A stretch of 64,000 nucleotides of DNA from Cavenderia fasciculata (lineage: Eukaryota; Evosea; Eumycetozoa; Acytosteliales; Cavenderiaceae): positions 263,358 through 327,357 of the forward strand of contig NW_004457713.1 of NCBI RefSeq assembly GCF_000203815.1, given 5' to 3'. Under the pieces are notes generated by a model that was given only the letters and a program-made list of their open reading frames with translations, searched no databases and was not told where the DNA came from. This document shows, piece by piece, positions 44,281 through 55,383 of the stretch. Numbering within the stretch: the first letter of the stretch is position 1; each line of letters begins with the position of its first letter. The position numbers were made by a program, and so were the translations under genes.

Positions 44281-46907
44281 CTCTCTCTTTATATTTATAA
44301 TTAATATATTGATATATATATATATATGGGTTATTTAGATTATTATAATAATTGAATTTGAATTTGAATTTGAATTCTATAATAGATAGGATTAAAAAAA
44401 AAAAGGTGGATGGTTAATATTATGTATAAAAAAAAATATGTATAAATGTATTGATGATATTGATTGATTACGGGGAAAAACAAACAAACATCAACGTACA
44501 ATTAATAATATATTAAAAACAATGTAAACAATATGTTGTAAATAATAATGTAAATGTCCAATATTACTCTTGGTTAGAAATTCTGTTTTGTGTGTTGTGT
44601 TTGTTTGTTTGTCTGGTGTGTTTTACTCTTGTGAGTGAGATAGTGAGAGAGAGTGAGTGTATTAGATCTAAACAATAAATCCAAATTCGTTAATTCATTT
44701 CACTTTCACTGTTTGTAACAATCGTATACAGAAGAAAAAAAAAAGAAATACAAAATATCACCTGATAAAAACTAAAGTGATCCAACGTCTGCAACAGTTT
44801 TTGACTTTTTAGTTAAAGTTTAAGTTTTTTATACCTCTCTCTCTTTAATTATTATAATTTATATATATAACTCTCTTTTTTTTGTTTGTTGTAATGATGA
44901 AAAAGTAGTGAATGGAATGGATTAATTATTATTATTATTATTTATTTATTGAATGGATTAGATGGATTTTGGATGGATTGATGGATTGATGTTAACTCTC
45001 TGTATAAATTAACTCTTTGTCTTGGTCGTCGTCGTCGTTTAATATTAAAACAAAAAAAATGAAGGACAGAGTTGGAAATCTAGATGACGTTCGCCTTTAG
45101 TTTGGGGGTTAGGATAGGTTGAATGGTTGATACTGTTGCTGTTGATGATGATGCTGCTGCTATTGTTTTCCTGGTGAAAAGTGACGATGAATCAATACAA
45201 GGTGAGATACACACACAAAGGTAAGAGAGTTGGCAGAGTGGTATCCAATACTTTTTTTCTTCTTGTTCTTCTTACCCCTCACCATAACAAACAAAACACA
45301 AATAATTCTTGAGAGTGTGGGAATATTGAACACAAAGAGAGGGTGTAGGTGATCGATCTTTAGAAAGTGATGTGAGTGAGTGGTGAACGGGTTGTTTCGA
45401 TCACTATTCTACCACAACACACAATGGTGAGGGAGGATGATTCGAAAGTTTACTGTTTTTACTCAATTGCGCAGTTGTGTTGGTTGCGTCACATGATGAT
45501 GATGAAATTTTGATTGTTATAAAACTTTGAGAAGCTTTGATCTTATCTTACCTTTTGTTTTTTCAAACTCTAAAATACAATGATATATTTATATTTATTT
45601 TTGGAATTCTATTATTATCTTTTTTTCTACTTTTTAACTAATACTACAATCAATTTTAAATTATACACAAACTAAAAGTTACTTTTTACTAATATTATTT
45701 GTTTGCTGTGTTGGATCCGTTTTCTGTATTTATATATATATATAACAAATTATTATATAGAAAAAGGAGGGAGTCGAGGAATAGATCGAAAGAAAAGTAA
45801 AAGGGATCACAAAGCAGGTGTAGAATAGAGTGAAACAGTAATACTAGAGAGAGAGGGAAAGAGAGACGAAAAAAATTAAATTAAATTTGTCAATATTTTT
45901 TGATCGGTCGATCGAGATCTCTGATAAGACAAGTCGAGAAAATAATCAGGCGCTGAAAATCCCACTACCAGACCTCAGTTTACGTCACCATTTTTCGTTC
46001 AAAAACCCAAAAGTCCATCTCAAAGTTTTCATGGTCTGATCAGAAGGGGATCTCCTCCTCAAACCCCTTTGACCATGGAAAATTTAACGACAAAATAAAA
46101 ATTTTTAGACCAGGTCACAGTTTTGTGACAAGCCATTGTTCTCAGTAGAGACCTCTCATTTCAAACAGATACAATTATTTTCAAACCGTTTGATCGACTT
46201 GTTCATCAACAAACCTACCTAAACATCTATAAAAAACAAACTTTTAAAGAACGAATGATGGTCTAGTAAAAATAGTATCTTGATCATATGTATGTAGTAA
46301 AGAATCAAAGAAAGTATAGTCATATTGACCAATTAATTTATTTTTAGAATGGTAGAGTAACGGTTATCAATATATCAAGCAATATCAACAAAGAGAGAGA
46401 GAGATGATGAAAGAATTGCGATACCTTTCATCATCATTATTAAAATGATCAACATGGCTATATCTCCGATACCATGGTATTCAAGTTTAATTAATATATT
46501 ATATTAATGAGTTGATTTTGAGAAGAGTCTAAAAAATTCTACATTGCTTCTCTCTTTTGGTATTCGTGAAAATTTTGGATCAACAATTTTAATTTTTTAA
46601 GTCTAAACCAAAAAAAAAAAGCAAATAACAAACTTCAAATAGCTTGGCAGGCTTTGTAGAACGGTCATACATAGAAATGAAGCCATAGTGTATTATAACT
46701 ATCAATTATCTTTATTTCTTTTCCCTAGTTTTTAAGTATATGGCAGCAATAATTGGTATTCATCCATCCATCGATCCAGCAGAAACCAGACAACAGTAAA
46801 CAAAAAAAAAAAAAGGAAAAGAAATAAAAGATAATTAATAATAATAATAGTAATAAATAGTAATAGTAATATTAGTAATATTGTACAAAGAAAAAGGAGC
46901 AAAAAAG
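44281..46907. other. 2.6-kb gene-free region
   Basis: Upstream of the RhoGAP gene and of the first gene of the tandem family, this region holds AT-rich DNA, GA-rich patches (44640-44660, 45840-45870) and no open frame with coding character. Two moderately GC-rich parts, 45060-45200 and 45930-46150, could hold a non-coding RNA or regulatory DNA, but I see no tRNA, snRNA or known RNA fold. Confidence 0.4.
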
Positions 46908-47357
46908 ATGGATACCGATTACACTGCAGATGGGCATCAACCACCACCACCAGCCCTACCACCACCTCCTCCACAACAACAAGATCAACAAGACCAACAA
47001 CAACATGAGCCACTACCATTTGAAGGACTATCTGTTATAATAGATGAAACCACCCAAACTTTACCAAATGATCCTCCGAGCAGGTTGAGACTTTGGACTC
47101 TATTCGGATTGGTAGAACTTGGAATGGAAGAAATGGTAGATAATCATATAAGTTTGGAAGAGTTGTTACGGATCATTAATAGTATACCCGCGGATAACCT
47201 TGGTGATGAAGAGATTGCTAGACCGATTGCCATGAGAGATTTTGTGTCCGCCATTGCTTTCTTGGGAGTAAGACCGGTTCACATTGGACAAAACTTGGTC
47301 ATAATCAATCTAGTACAATTCTGTACTAGATTAAGACAATATATCTATGGTTTCTAG
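46908..47357 (+). CDS. Tandem-family protein 1 (unknown function)
   Basis: A 149-residue protein starts MDTDYTADGHQPPPPALPP. The Pro/Gln-rich N-terminal part is followed by a helical region (LRLWTLFGLVELGMEEMV, EELLRIINSIPADNL) and a C-terminal motif RDFVSAIAFLGVRP...NLVIINLVQFCTRLRQYI. This C-terminal motif is the mark of five neighbouring genes or fragments (to 53947): a hydrophobic helix, LG-V, a variable loop, then V-D/N-L-R-like residues and a second helix. It is the smallest and most divergent member, with INL where others have NLR or DLR. I do not recognise the family and see no catalytic residues. Confidence 0.65.
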   Translation: MDTDYTADGHQPPPPALPPPPPQQQDQQDQQQHEPLPFEGLSVIIDETTQTLPNDPPSRLRLWTLFGLVELGMEEMVDNHISLEELLRIINSIPADNLGDEEIARPIAMRDFVSAIAFLGVRPVHIGQNLVIINLVQFCTRLRQYIYGF

Positions 47358-47749
47358 TGGATTGAAATCATAGATATATAGTTGGTCCAAACCAATAAAA
47401 ATAGATTTTCAAAAAAAAAAAAAAAAAAAAAAAAAGTATTTTTAAATTAAATTAATTTTAATTTCACAGCGCCTCTTTGTGATCATCACATGATCACTAG
47501 TTGTATTGTTTAGTACTACATACATATATTTATATAAACTTTTTCGTTTTATATGTATTACATATTTTATTTTATTTTTTAAAGTAACCCACCCTCTAAA
47601 TAGAGTAGTAATAGATAGATAGTAGATAGCAGTAAAACTAAAAAGTAAAGTAAAAGGTATAATATTTTCATGATTAATAGTAAAAAGAATAGAAATAACT
47701 AAAATATGATCCTTTTACTTTTATTTATTATTTATTATTTATTTTGTAG
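47358..47749. other. Spacer in the tandem family, no gene
   Basis: AT-rich DNA with a poly-A run of about 28 at 47410-47437 and poly-T/A stretches before the next start codon. No gene is visible. Confidence 0.4.
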
Positions 47750-48724
47750 ATGAATAATACAAACACAAATACAAATGGATTAGTAGAGGGCGTAGCAAAA
47801 GCAGTTAAAGATCATCGTCGTGACCGATCTCAAATCGATTGGCGCAATGCTTACAGTATGGCATGTGTTATTGATCTTGAAAAAGAACTCTATTATCACA
47901 GTTTTGGTCGTGTCGGTGAATATCTGGCAGAGACAGTCAACCATTTGATTAAGATTGTTTCACTAAAGGTACCAAAAATGATGCAAGATAGAAGAGTTGC
48001 ACTCAATCTGCTATACATTATGATTACTCAATGTCAACGGTGGCAAGACATCTACAACAACCATCACGATCATGGCCATCATCACTTTGCTACCCGTCTG
48101 CTTGGATCACACTGGCTCGATGAATTGGAAAGAGCCAAAGACACCTACCTAGAAGACGATTCTACTCGTGTGGTTGCCTCGGCCTACAAACTCGCACTTT
48201 CCTCTCTCTTGTATTGGAAAACCAGCGACAACAACAACAACAACAACAAAAACAAAAACAACGCTCATTACGTTTTCAATGTGTCTAGTGCCAATACACT
48301 GGATCCAGCAGCAGCAGCTTATCATGCTCCAGACCCTCATCAGATGATGACACCACCAGTTGACCCTGCTGCTCTAGTTGTACCAATTAGTCTATCGACT
48401 AGTCTTGTGCTACATGAGTTTGGTGAAAATAATTACAACCAGCCACAATCCGAACCAAACCAAGGCATTCAAGTTGGCGCGCACATCACGACCTTTGTGA
48501 ATTCTCGCTTCTTGCCGGTCCCTGTACCAACCCTCGAGGAATTATTGGAAACCAAAACCAATATCGAAAATGTGGTATCCAGATCTGAAAAGCCCAAGAA
48601 GTACCGAATCTTACAAGCCTGCAGACTATTGGGTATTCGTCCGACTGTACATAATCAAGTAGATCTTAGAGTGGTATACTCTCATCTTCAAACACATATC
48701 AACCATAGTGGTGGGAATGATTAA
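47750..48724 (+). CDS. Tandem-family protein 2 (unknown function)
   Basis: An acceptor-like TTTTGTAG directly precedes the ATG, so a leader intron is likely. The 324-residue protein starts MNNTNTNTNGLVEGVAKAVK. An N-terminal all-helical part (about 30-160, with WRNAYSMACVIDLEKELYYH and LAETVNHLIKIVSLK) is followed by an Asn-rich spacer, a middle region, and the family's C-terminal motif, KYRILQACRLLGIRPTVHN followed by VDLRVVYSHLQTHI. The frame is intact. The N-terminal helices could be a protein-binding domain. I recognise no enzyme motif. Confidence 0.7.
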   Translation: MNNTNTNTNGLVEGVAKAVKDHRRDRSQIDWRNAYSMACVIDLEKELYYHSFGRVGEYLAETVNHLIKIVSLKVPKMMQDRRVALNLLYIMITQCQRWQDIYNNHHDHGHHHFATRLLGSHWLDELERAKDTYLEDDSTRVVASAYKLALSSLLYWKTSDNNNNNNKNKNNAHYVFNVSSANTLDPAAAAYHAPDPHQMMTPPVDPAALVVPISLSTSLVLHEFGENNYNQPQSEPNQGIQVGAHITTFVNSRFLPVPVPTLEELLETKTNIENVVSRSEKPKKYRILQACRLLGIRPTVHNQVDLRVVYSHLQTHINHSGGND

Positions 48725-49384
48725 TTCAGGCATACATGATGATTAAAATAAATTATTTACCCACCATACCTCACACACTTCACCAACATCAAATCAACAC
48801 CACAACATCAACATCAACACCGCAACATCAAGACCGATATACCATAAAAAAAAAAGAACAAAACGAAAATCACATTTTTTCATTCCATCCATTACCCTCA
48901 CCACCAATAACATCAATGTACCACACATTCCACTACATTATTTACGGTGCACCTAACCATATTCATATTCATATCATATCAATTAATATTTATATTTTTT
49001 TTACACTACCATTACCACAATTTCCCACACACACACACACGAATAATATAACTATCTACCCCCCATCCATCACATCACATTATTTATTTATATATATTTA
49101 TATATATTTTTTCATCGTTGAAATTATCTGCTCATTTTTTCTCTCTTCTCTTCCTCACTCGACTTGTTTGATCCAAACTTCTATACTACCATTATACTAT
49201 AGATTTTAAAAAAAAAACCTTTAAACTTTATCATTTATTTCCTCTTTGATAACTATACCTATATATTATATATATCTCGCCACAACCAATAATATTTATA
49301 TTTATATATTATTTTTCACTTGTACAAATTATTTTCTTTATTTCTTTTTTTTTCGTACATTTTTGGTGGCAATGACACTCTTGA
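48725..49384. other. Spacer in the tandem family
   Basis: C- and A-rich DNA on the plus strand (CACCACAACATCAACATC type repeats at 48790-48830, CACACACAC at 49025-49037). A 157-codon open frame (48736-49209) has the composition of repetitive DNA, not of a gene. Confidence 0.4.
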
Positions 49385-50042
49385 ATGGCTTTCAAAACTA
49401 TTTATGACAATATCCTCTCTTTCCACAATAATAAATGTAAAGAGAATGGACCAACAATCAATGTAAATAATAATAATAATAGTGAAGATTTTTGGAATCA
49501 TCAATTCCAACAATTTAACAACCAAATTCAGCAAACTAAAAATAATTTAAACAATAGTGATATTGACACTATCATTTCAATTTCACAACTATTAATTGAC
49601 ACAATATCATACCAACACACTTTCATCAACAACAATGACAACATTATGATTAAAATTTTACAGTTTCTAATTGAAACTTTCAACATTTATTACACCAGTT
49701 CTTTAAACTCTGAAGCGCCACCACCACTACCACCACATAGACTATGGTTATCTATCCTATTGTCGTGCCAAGTAAAACAATTCACCCGTCCTCAGGTCCA
49801 ATCACTGTTCCACCATGCCATTACGTATCTGGAATGGGAAAGGAGTACCGATGCTAATACCATCGACTCTTTGGAACAAGCGCATGCTAATGCTAATGCT
49901 AATACCATCGACTCTTTGGAACAAGATCATGTTGATGCTAAAGCCGTTGACGACTTCTCAGGTCAAGAAGATTTCCATATGGAAGAAGATCAACAACTGG
50001 TATTCCGCCCACCTCAGGCCATTGTAAATACTCTTTTCGGCC

Positions 50043-50080
<38 letters not shown>

Positions 50081-50575
50081 GAGGCAACGGACAATCCCAC
50101 CACCACCACCACCACGATCGTACATCAAGTTGAAACTATCGATGACATTGAATTCATAGTAATAGAAGAAGATTGGAATGCAACCAACCCCGCACCCGGT
50201 CCAACCTATCTAAGGGAGGTTTGGAACTTGTCAGATGTCCATGACACGGCCAGTGTCACTATTGGCCAAGACAATCAACCAAACCAACCACTCGTTTCAA
50301 CGGCCGAGCTTTACAGTTCGATCATTGAAGATGACAACTCAGCCAATCAACAACCAACCACACAAGAAATCAACAAAGTACTCAATATTTTACAATCACT
50401 AATAAGTAATAACAAATATAATAATAATAATAATCATATACATTTTTTCCACCAACCCTATTTCAAAAAGGAACTTTCACAAGTTGTCAGATTCCTCGGT
50501 GTGCAACACGCTGAAACTAGAGGAACTGTAAACCTCAGATCGGTTTGCCATGCAATCGAGACACATTTGGGATAA
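49385..50575 (+). CDS. Tandem-family protein 3 (unknown function)
   Basis: The 396-residue protein starts MAFKTIYDNILSFHNNKCKE. An FWNHQF motif at about residue 36 is shared with the later copies (FWHNQL, FWHNML). Helices follow, then two copies of an ANTIDSLEQ repeat (about 156-182), a Gln run of about 13 (CAA repeat at 50042-50081), an acidic middle, the segment TTQEINKVLNILQSLI, an Asn run and the C-terminal motif KKELSQVVRFLGVQ followed by VNLRSVCHAIETHL. The start ATG is in the local context of an AT-rich leader. No function can be named. Confidence 0.72.
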
Positions 50576-51064
50576 ATTACCAGAACCACGGAGAACAAAC
50601 CAACACACACACATACACACTCATCATTTTCATTCTTTTTACTAAATTAAATAAATATGGATACTAGTCTAGTCTAGAGTTTCTAGTACAAAAGATGTCT
50701 CAGAGAATTTGTTTAGATGTGACTTTATACAATATTGTACAATGAAAATAAATAAATCTTTAAAAACAAAAAAGAAATAGAAGTGTGTGAATTATCAAAT
50801 CTAACTTTTAACTTCACACAATGCCATCAAAAAAACTCGTTCATTTATTTATTTATTTATTTATTGTACCACAACAACAAACATGTAGTAATAATATTGT
50901 ATTGATTATTCATTTACACAAAAAATATAATTATACATCACTCTATACGAACAAGTTCGGTCGTTTAGCGTTTAACTATTTCTATATATCTATATCTATT
51001 TAAGATTTTTTTATGTATATATGTAAATAAACAATCATTTTCGCTATATATCTATTTATATTGT
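50576..51064. other. Spacer in the tandem family
   Basis: AT-rich DNA with no supported gene. A short segment near 51010-51060 resembles 51790-51840, the leader of the next copy. Confidence 0.4.
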
Positions 51065-51070
51065 AAATAA

Positions 51071-51140
<70 letters not shown>
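51065..51140 (+). repeat. AAT microsatellite before tandem-family gene 4
   Basis: About 24 uninterrupted AAT units run right up to the ATG at 51141. A shorter AAT run stands in the same place before the next copy (51864-51884). Confidence 0.9.
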
Positions 51141-51144
<4 letters not shown>

Positions 51145-51608
51145 ATCATCAATCTATTTATAATGATATCATTGGTTGGGTGGACAACAACAACAACAAT
51201 AATAATAATAATAATCAAAATAACAATAATAATAATCAAAATAACAACAATAATAATAATAATGATGATGATGATGACGATTTTTGGCATAATCAGCTCT
51301 ATCGTTTCATCAAGATCTCAGGTTATCAACAATTCATGATGACAGATGACATAGCGAAAACTGATGTAGATCTTTACACAGACATTATGGATCTTCTATT
51401 CAGAATCTCAACACCACACTATTTACAACACATACCAATAATCCTCACACTTGTGGTCGAGGTTGGTCAGATTATCATCTCAAAAGACAAATGTCAGTCT
51501 CTGAATAATATTATCAAGTGGATGGAATCTCTCAAAAGAGCCCAAAACCAATTCACCTTTACGCCAGCCGTCAACTCTGCATTTGAAAGAGCCTTTAATT
51601 TTTTTTGA
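51141..51608 (+). pseudogene. Tandem-family protein 4, truncated copy
   Basis: The 155-codon frame (MNHQSIYNDIIGWVDNNNN) matches the N-terminal third of the gene at 51885: DDFWHNQLYRF, GYQQFMMTDDIAKTDVDLYT, FTFTPAVNSAFE. After SAFE the frame shifts to a short unrelated end, AFNFF. No C-terminal motif follows before the next piece. It is a truncated duplicate. Confidence 0.6.
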
Positions 51609-51884
51609 AAATCGGATTGATACGCGTATTATACTCAAAACAATCTCTAGAGAAATTCGTTTATATTATGATGACATCAAAACAATAGGAAGCAGAGTAG
51701 TAGATATTCAACAACAGAATAATACTTTTATAAATCCAGATTTTTGGAATCAACAATTAGAATCATTTTTAATTGTCAACTATCTTTATATTATATACGT
51801 ATATGTAAATAAACATTTTAAATCTATTATCAATAAATCATTTTCACTTTATAACTATTTATAATAATAATAATAATAATAATA
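51609..51884 (+). pseudogene. Fragment of another tandem-family copy and leader of copy 5
   Basis: A second N-terminal piece reads FINPDFWNQQLESF in the frame from 51583. The frame goes on into DNA (ATATGTAAATAAACATTTT, AAT repeats) that resembles the leader of gene 4. It therefore contains a remnant copy plus the duplicated leader of gene 5. Confidence 0.5.
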
Positions 51885-53063
51885 ATGAGCCACCAATCTA
51901 TTTATAATGATATCATTATTTGGATAATCAACAACGACAACAACAATATTATAAATCATAATAATAATCAAAATAACAATAATAATATTAATGATGATGA
52001 TGATTTTTGGCATAATATGCTTGATGGTTTCATCATGTTCTCAGGTTATCAACAATTCTTGATGAGAGATGACATAACGCAAACTGATGTAGATCTTTAC
52101 ACAGACATTATGGATCTTCTAATCTTTGAAATCTTAACAACACCTCACCTTTTCCAGCTCCTCCAACCACAACACATACAAATAATCCTCACACTTGCAG
52201 TCGAGGTTGGTCATATGATCATCTCACAAGACAATAATCAGTCTCTGGAAATCGAGTGGATGGAAACACTCGAAAGCGCCCGACACCAATTCACCTTTAC
52301 GCCAGCCGTCAACTCTACATTTGAAAAGGAGACACGTTTGTTTGATGCCACAGTCAGCGCGCCCGTTGGAGAAGATCAAGACCAACAGGAGCTAGTGGTT
52401 CACGGAGGACTGCCCTCCTTTATCAACCATTTGGCTTTCCAACAACTAGCCGTTGAGGAAGAAGAAGAAAATTATCATGGAATAGCCTACCACGGTTTTA
52501 TAAATCATTTAGCTATACAACAACAACAGCAACAACAACAAGTTGAAGAGGAGGAGGAAGGCGAGAATGTTATCATAAATATGGCATTAACCATGGGTAA
52601 TTATCCTTGGTTTGCTCCATTCTCTTGTGATCCAACCTTTATGTGTGGTCCATTGGAAAATATATTAAACCATAAGATAGTATGTGGAGATCTTTATAAA
52701 CTGGTCATCATAAACAATGATGAAACTAGCAAGCCACCAACTATGCAAGTTATAAATCAAGTATTTGATTATCTACAAGAATATTTTGGTGACGACCTAT
52801 TCTCTGATATTAAAAATAATAATGTACATCATACCAATATATATAATAATCATAATAATTACGAAAAAATCAATCATAACAACTATTATAACAATAATAA
52901 TAAGATAATCAATAATAATAATAATAATAATCATAATAAGAAATTGAAAATTCAACTCTATAGAAAGGAAGTTTCACAAGTTGTTAGATTTATGCAAGTC
53001 TGCCAAACCAATGGCGCTATCGATTTACGAGATCTATATCAATCTCTACAACAATTAATTTAA
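51885..53063 (+). CDS. Tandem-family protein 5 (unknown function)
   Basis: The 392-residue protein starts MSHQSIYNDIIIWIINNDN. DDFWHNMLDGF and GYQQFLMRDDITQTDVDLYT are close to gene 4. Further on there is a helical region, FTFTPAVNSTFEKE, two internal repeats around FINHLAFQQ and FINHLAIQQ (about 180-215), a Gln run, an acidic EEEEEGEN segment, TMQVINQVFDYLQEYF, an Asn-rich spacer and the C-terminal motif RKEVSQVVRFMQVCQ followed by IDLRDLYQSLQQL. The frame is intact, so this copy may be functional while gene 4 is not. Confidence 0.7.
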   Translation: MSHQSIYNDIIIWIINNDNNNIINHNNNQNNNNNINDDDDFWHNMLDGFIMFSGYQQFLMRDDITQTDVDLYTDIMDLLIFEILTTPHLFQLLQPQHIQIILTLAVEVGHMIISQDNNQSLEIEWMETLESARHQFTFTPAVNSTFEKETRLFDATVSAPVGEDQDQQELVVHGGLPSFINHLAFQQLAVEEEEENYHGIAYHGFINHLAIQQQQQQQQVEEEEEGENVIINMALTMGNYPWFAPFSCDPTFMCGPLENILNHKIVCGDLYKLVIINNDETSKPPTMQVINQVFDYLQEYFGDDLFSDIKNNNVHHTNIYNNHNNYEKINHNNYYNNNNKIINNNNNNNHNKKLKIQLYRKEVSQVVRFMQVCQTNGAIDLRDLYQSLQQLI

Positions 53064-53294
53064 AAATAAATAACAAATGAGGAGCAATCCTTTTTTCCCA
53101 ATTCGAGTAGGCTAACGTCACGACGACCCACACCCCTTTTTTTATTAACAAAACACAACAATTGTCGACATCTCACTTGTCCCTTGTTTCTCGAGTCGTG
53201 ATCACCACCACCATTGTATTTCTTGGTGTTTTGTTGACATTGAATTGGTGGGTTGGCCGCTACTCGGTCGATGGTGTCTGTGGTGTGGAGGAAG

Positions 53295-53346
53295 AAGTGG
53301 GGATGTTGACGACGGGGTAGTATATTCTTCGTCAACATCCCCACTT
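53295..53346. repeat. Perfect hairpin with 18-bp arms
   Basis: AAGTGGGGATGTTGACGA at 53295-53312 is the exact reverse complement of 53329-53346, with a 16-nt spacer. The surrounding 250 bp are more GC-rich than the tandem-family genes. Confidence 0.92.
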
Positions 53347-53627
53347 CAGTCTGTCAACGGTATTTTGATCAATTAATTATGTGTCATCGATGTTGCTACT
53401 AAGTAAGTATAGAGTTTAAGATATATGATACTTTTGTTAAATCACCTACAACGATAGAAAAAAAAAAAAAAAAAAAAAAGACAGATAGTGATTCAATTGT
53501 ACAAAGAATGAAAGGAATTGTATTTTCAAGTGCTGACCTACCTACCTACTAACAATTGATATGATGATGTTAGTTCTTTCCAGTTTTTGGATATGAATTT
53601 GACAAACAAACCAAAAGGGTGGGGGTT

Positions 53628-53947
53628 TTGAGGTTCAATACAATGAGGCTTCCAATAAACCTCCATCTATTGATATCATCGAATTCGTCCATGGTGTAAT
53701 CCAGTCCATCGTTCTTGTAGATGATAGTTTAACGACCTCATCATCAAATAATAATAATAATAATAATAATAATAATCAAAATAATTATAATAATAATAAC
53801 AGTTCCGAAGAACCAGTTTTAGAAATATTAGAAAACTTAAAGACGGAAATTTCACAAGTAATTATTTTCCTTGGAAACAAAACAAAAAGAGTTGACTTAA
53901 GGGAAGTGTATGCTTCCCTCACCGATTACCTAAAGGATCAAAAGTAA
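53628..53947 (+). pseudogene. Tandem-family C-terminal fragment (copy 6)
   Basis: The frame reads NEASNKPPSIDIIEFVHGVI, an Asn run, then PVLEILENLKTEISQVIIFL, RVDLREVYASLTDYLK and a stop at 53945. The last part is the family motif (compare SQVVRFLGV...VNLRSVCHAI in gene 3). No start codon or N-terminal FW motif is visible, and a stop lies just upstream in another frame. It is a relic or a 3' exon of a lost gene. Confidence 0.5.
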
Positions 53948-54342
53948 ATTATATATATATATATTAAATCAAAGATCACGAGATGAAAATATTTTTATGG
54001 ATCTCTCCAATCGACTTACATATCCGAATTAAGACTTGCCAGTGTCCATACTATAGTTCTGGTAAGCAGCATGTGCCCCTGATAAAATTTGAAGGCACGT
54101 GTTTTTTTGTAAATATTAAAACAAAAAATAAAATGTATTTATTTTATTTTCTTTATTCAATGATGATTAGTTTAATTAATTAATTTTGAAAACTAATATG
54201 TGATTGTGTATGAATCATTTTAATGATTGATTTCAATTGTGAATTTGGATTTTATCTATAATATATCATGATCGGTTTGGTTGGGTTGTTGTTGTTGTTG
54301 TTGTTGTTATTTAATTTAATGTTACATGTTTGTTTGATTGAT

Positions 54343-55383
54343 TTAGAATAATCCACGACCCCAAATCTTTGCAGGATTGGTTTTGATCTTATTAGAGAGA
54401 GCAGCAAGAGCAGAGACAATGGCATCTGGATTTACAAATGGTACGAAATGGTTGGCTGGAACCACTGGAAGGGTCATAGAGTTGGACGAGAGTGAAGCCA
54501 TGTAGGTTTGACGATTGATCCAGTCTTGGTCGTGGCTAGCAAAGAGGTTGACGTATGGCAAGTCCTTGAGAGTGTCACCCTTGAGAGTATAGGTAAAGTT
54601 GAGCATGGCAGATGAGAGCACCATGATGTTGTACTCTTGGATAGAGGCTCTGAGATTCTTGTTGGTCAAAAAGATGTCTTGGGTAGCTTTGACTGCACAA
54701 TCTGGGAAATAAGCAGAGCCACTATTGAACCAACCATGACCAAGTGGGACGGCACCAGTCTCGGACAAAGCTTCAAGAGTGCCCATACTATTCATATTCA
54801 TGTAGCCAGAGAAGACGTTGGTTAAACCAATGACGGCTTGTTGGTTGGCGTGGATGAATCCCCATTGAGAGTCAGTTCCATCGACTGTCAAAATACCGAC
54901 GACATCCTTGGGATAGGCGAGAGAGTAGGTTTGGACAAAGATCGATCCCCATGACCAACCGACGAGGACATACTTTCCAGTCAAACCAGCGACTTGGAGT
55001 GACCCACGGAGACGCATGGCATAGTCTTGAGTGGTGATTGGGAATGGAGAAGCATCAGACCATCCCATACCATAACGGTCCATAAAGCAAGCTTTGCTAA
55101 TGTTCCAAGCTGGCATGTTTTCCAAGACCGATGGAATGACAGACACCCAAGCAGTCGAAAAGAATGGAAGACCAGAGTCAAACAAGGCAATAGGTCCCTT
55201 TTGATTGGCAGATGTTACATTGGCATAACAACGAATATGCATCTTTAATCCCAAAAATGATGGGAAATGTGAAATACCAGTGTCATTGGCACCTAAAAAT
55301 GAATTGGCTACATTTGGTAATGTTGTTTGAGATTTTACTCCCATTACAAATATAATTGAAAATAATAATAATAATAATTTCAT
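54343..55383 (-). CDS. Secreted alpha/beta hydrolase
   Basis: A single exon gives 346 residues. A signal peptide MKLLLLLFSIIFVMGVKSQ is followed by an alpha/beta-hydrolase fold: oxyanion-region FDSGLPF (about 69), DRYGMGWSDA, the nucleophile elbow GWSWG (about 143-147), VDGTDS and the final His in PANHFVPFVNPD (about 314-325). The order Ser, acid, His fits the catalytic triad. The acid is probably the Asp of ASHDQDW (about 285). Substrate cannot be named; esterase or peptidase activity on secreted or lysosomal material is likely. The frame is intact and codon use includes many C-ending codons, which is common for highly expressed dictyostelid genes. Confidence 0.88.
   Translation of the reverse strand: MKLLLLLFSIIFVMGVKSQTTLPNVANSFLGANDTGISHFPSFLGLKMHIRCYANVTSANQKGPIALFDSGLPFFSTAWVSVIPSVLENMPAWNISKACFMDRYGMGWSDASPFPITTQDYAMRLRGSLQVAGLTGKYVLVGWSWGSIFVQTYSLAYPKDVVGILTVDGTDSQWGFIHANQQAVIGLTNVFSGYMNMNSMGTLEALSETGAVPLGHGWFNSGSAYFPDCAVKATQDIFLTNKNLRASIQEYNIMVLSSAMLNFTYTLKGDTLKDLPYVNLFASHDQDWINRQTYMASLSSNSMTLPVVPANHFVPFVNPDAIVSALAALSNKIKTNPAKIWGRGLF

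Noticed and set aside
48736-49209. 157-codon open frame downstream of tandem copy 2
   Set aside because: It is His/Thr/Ile-rich, made of CA- and AT-rich repeats, with no family motif.
51000-51290. Minus-strand open frame of Tyr and Ile runs
   Set aside because: It is the reverse of the AAT microsatellite and the Asn region of tandem copy 4.
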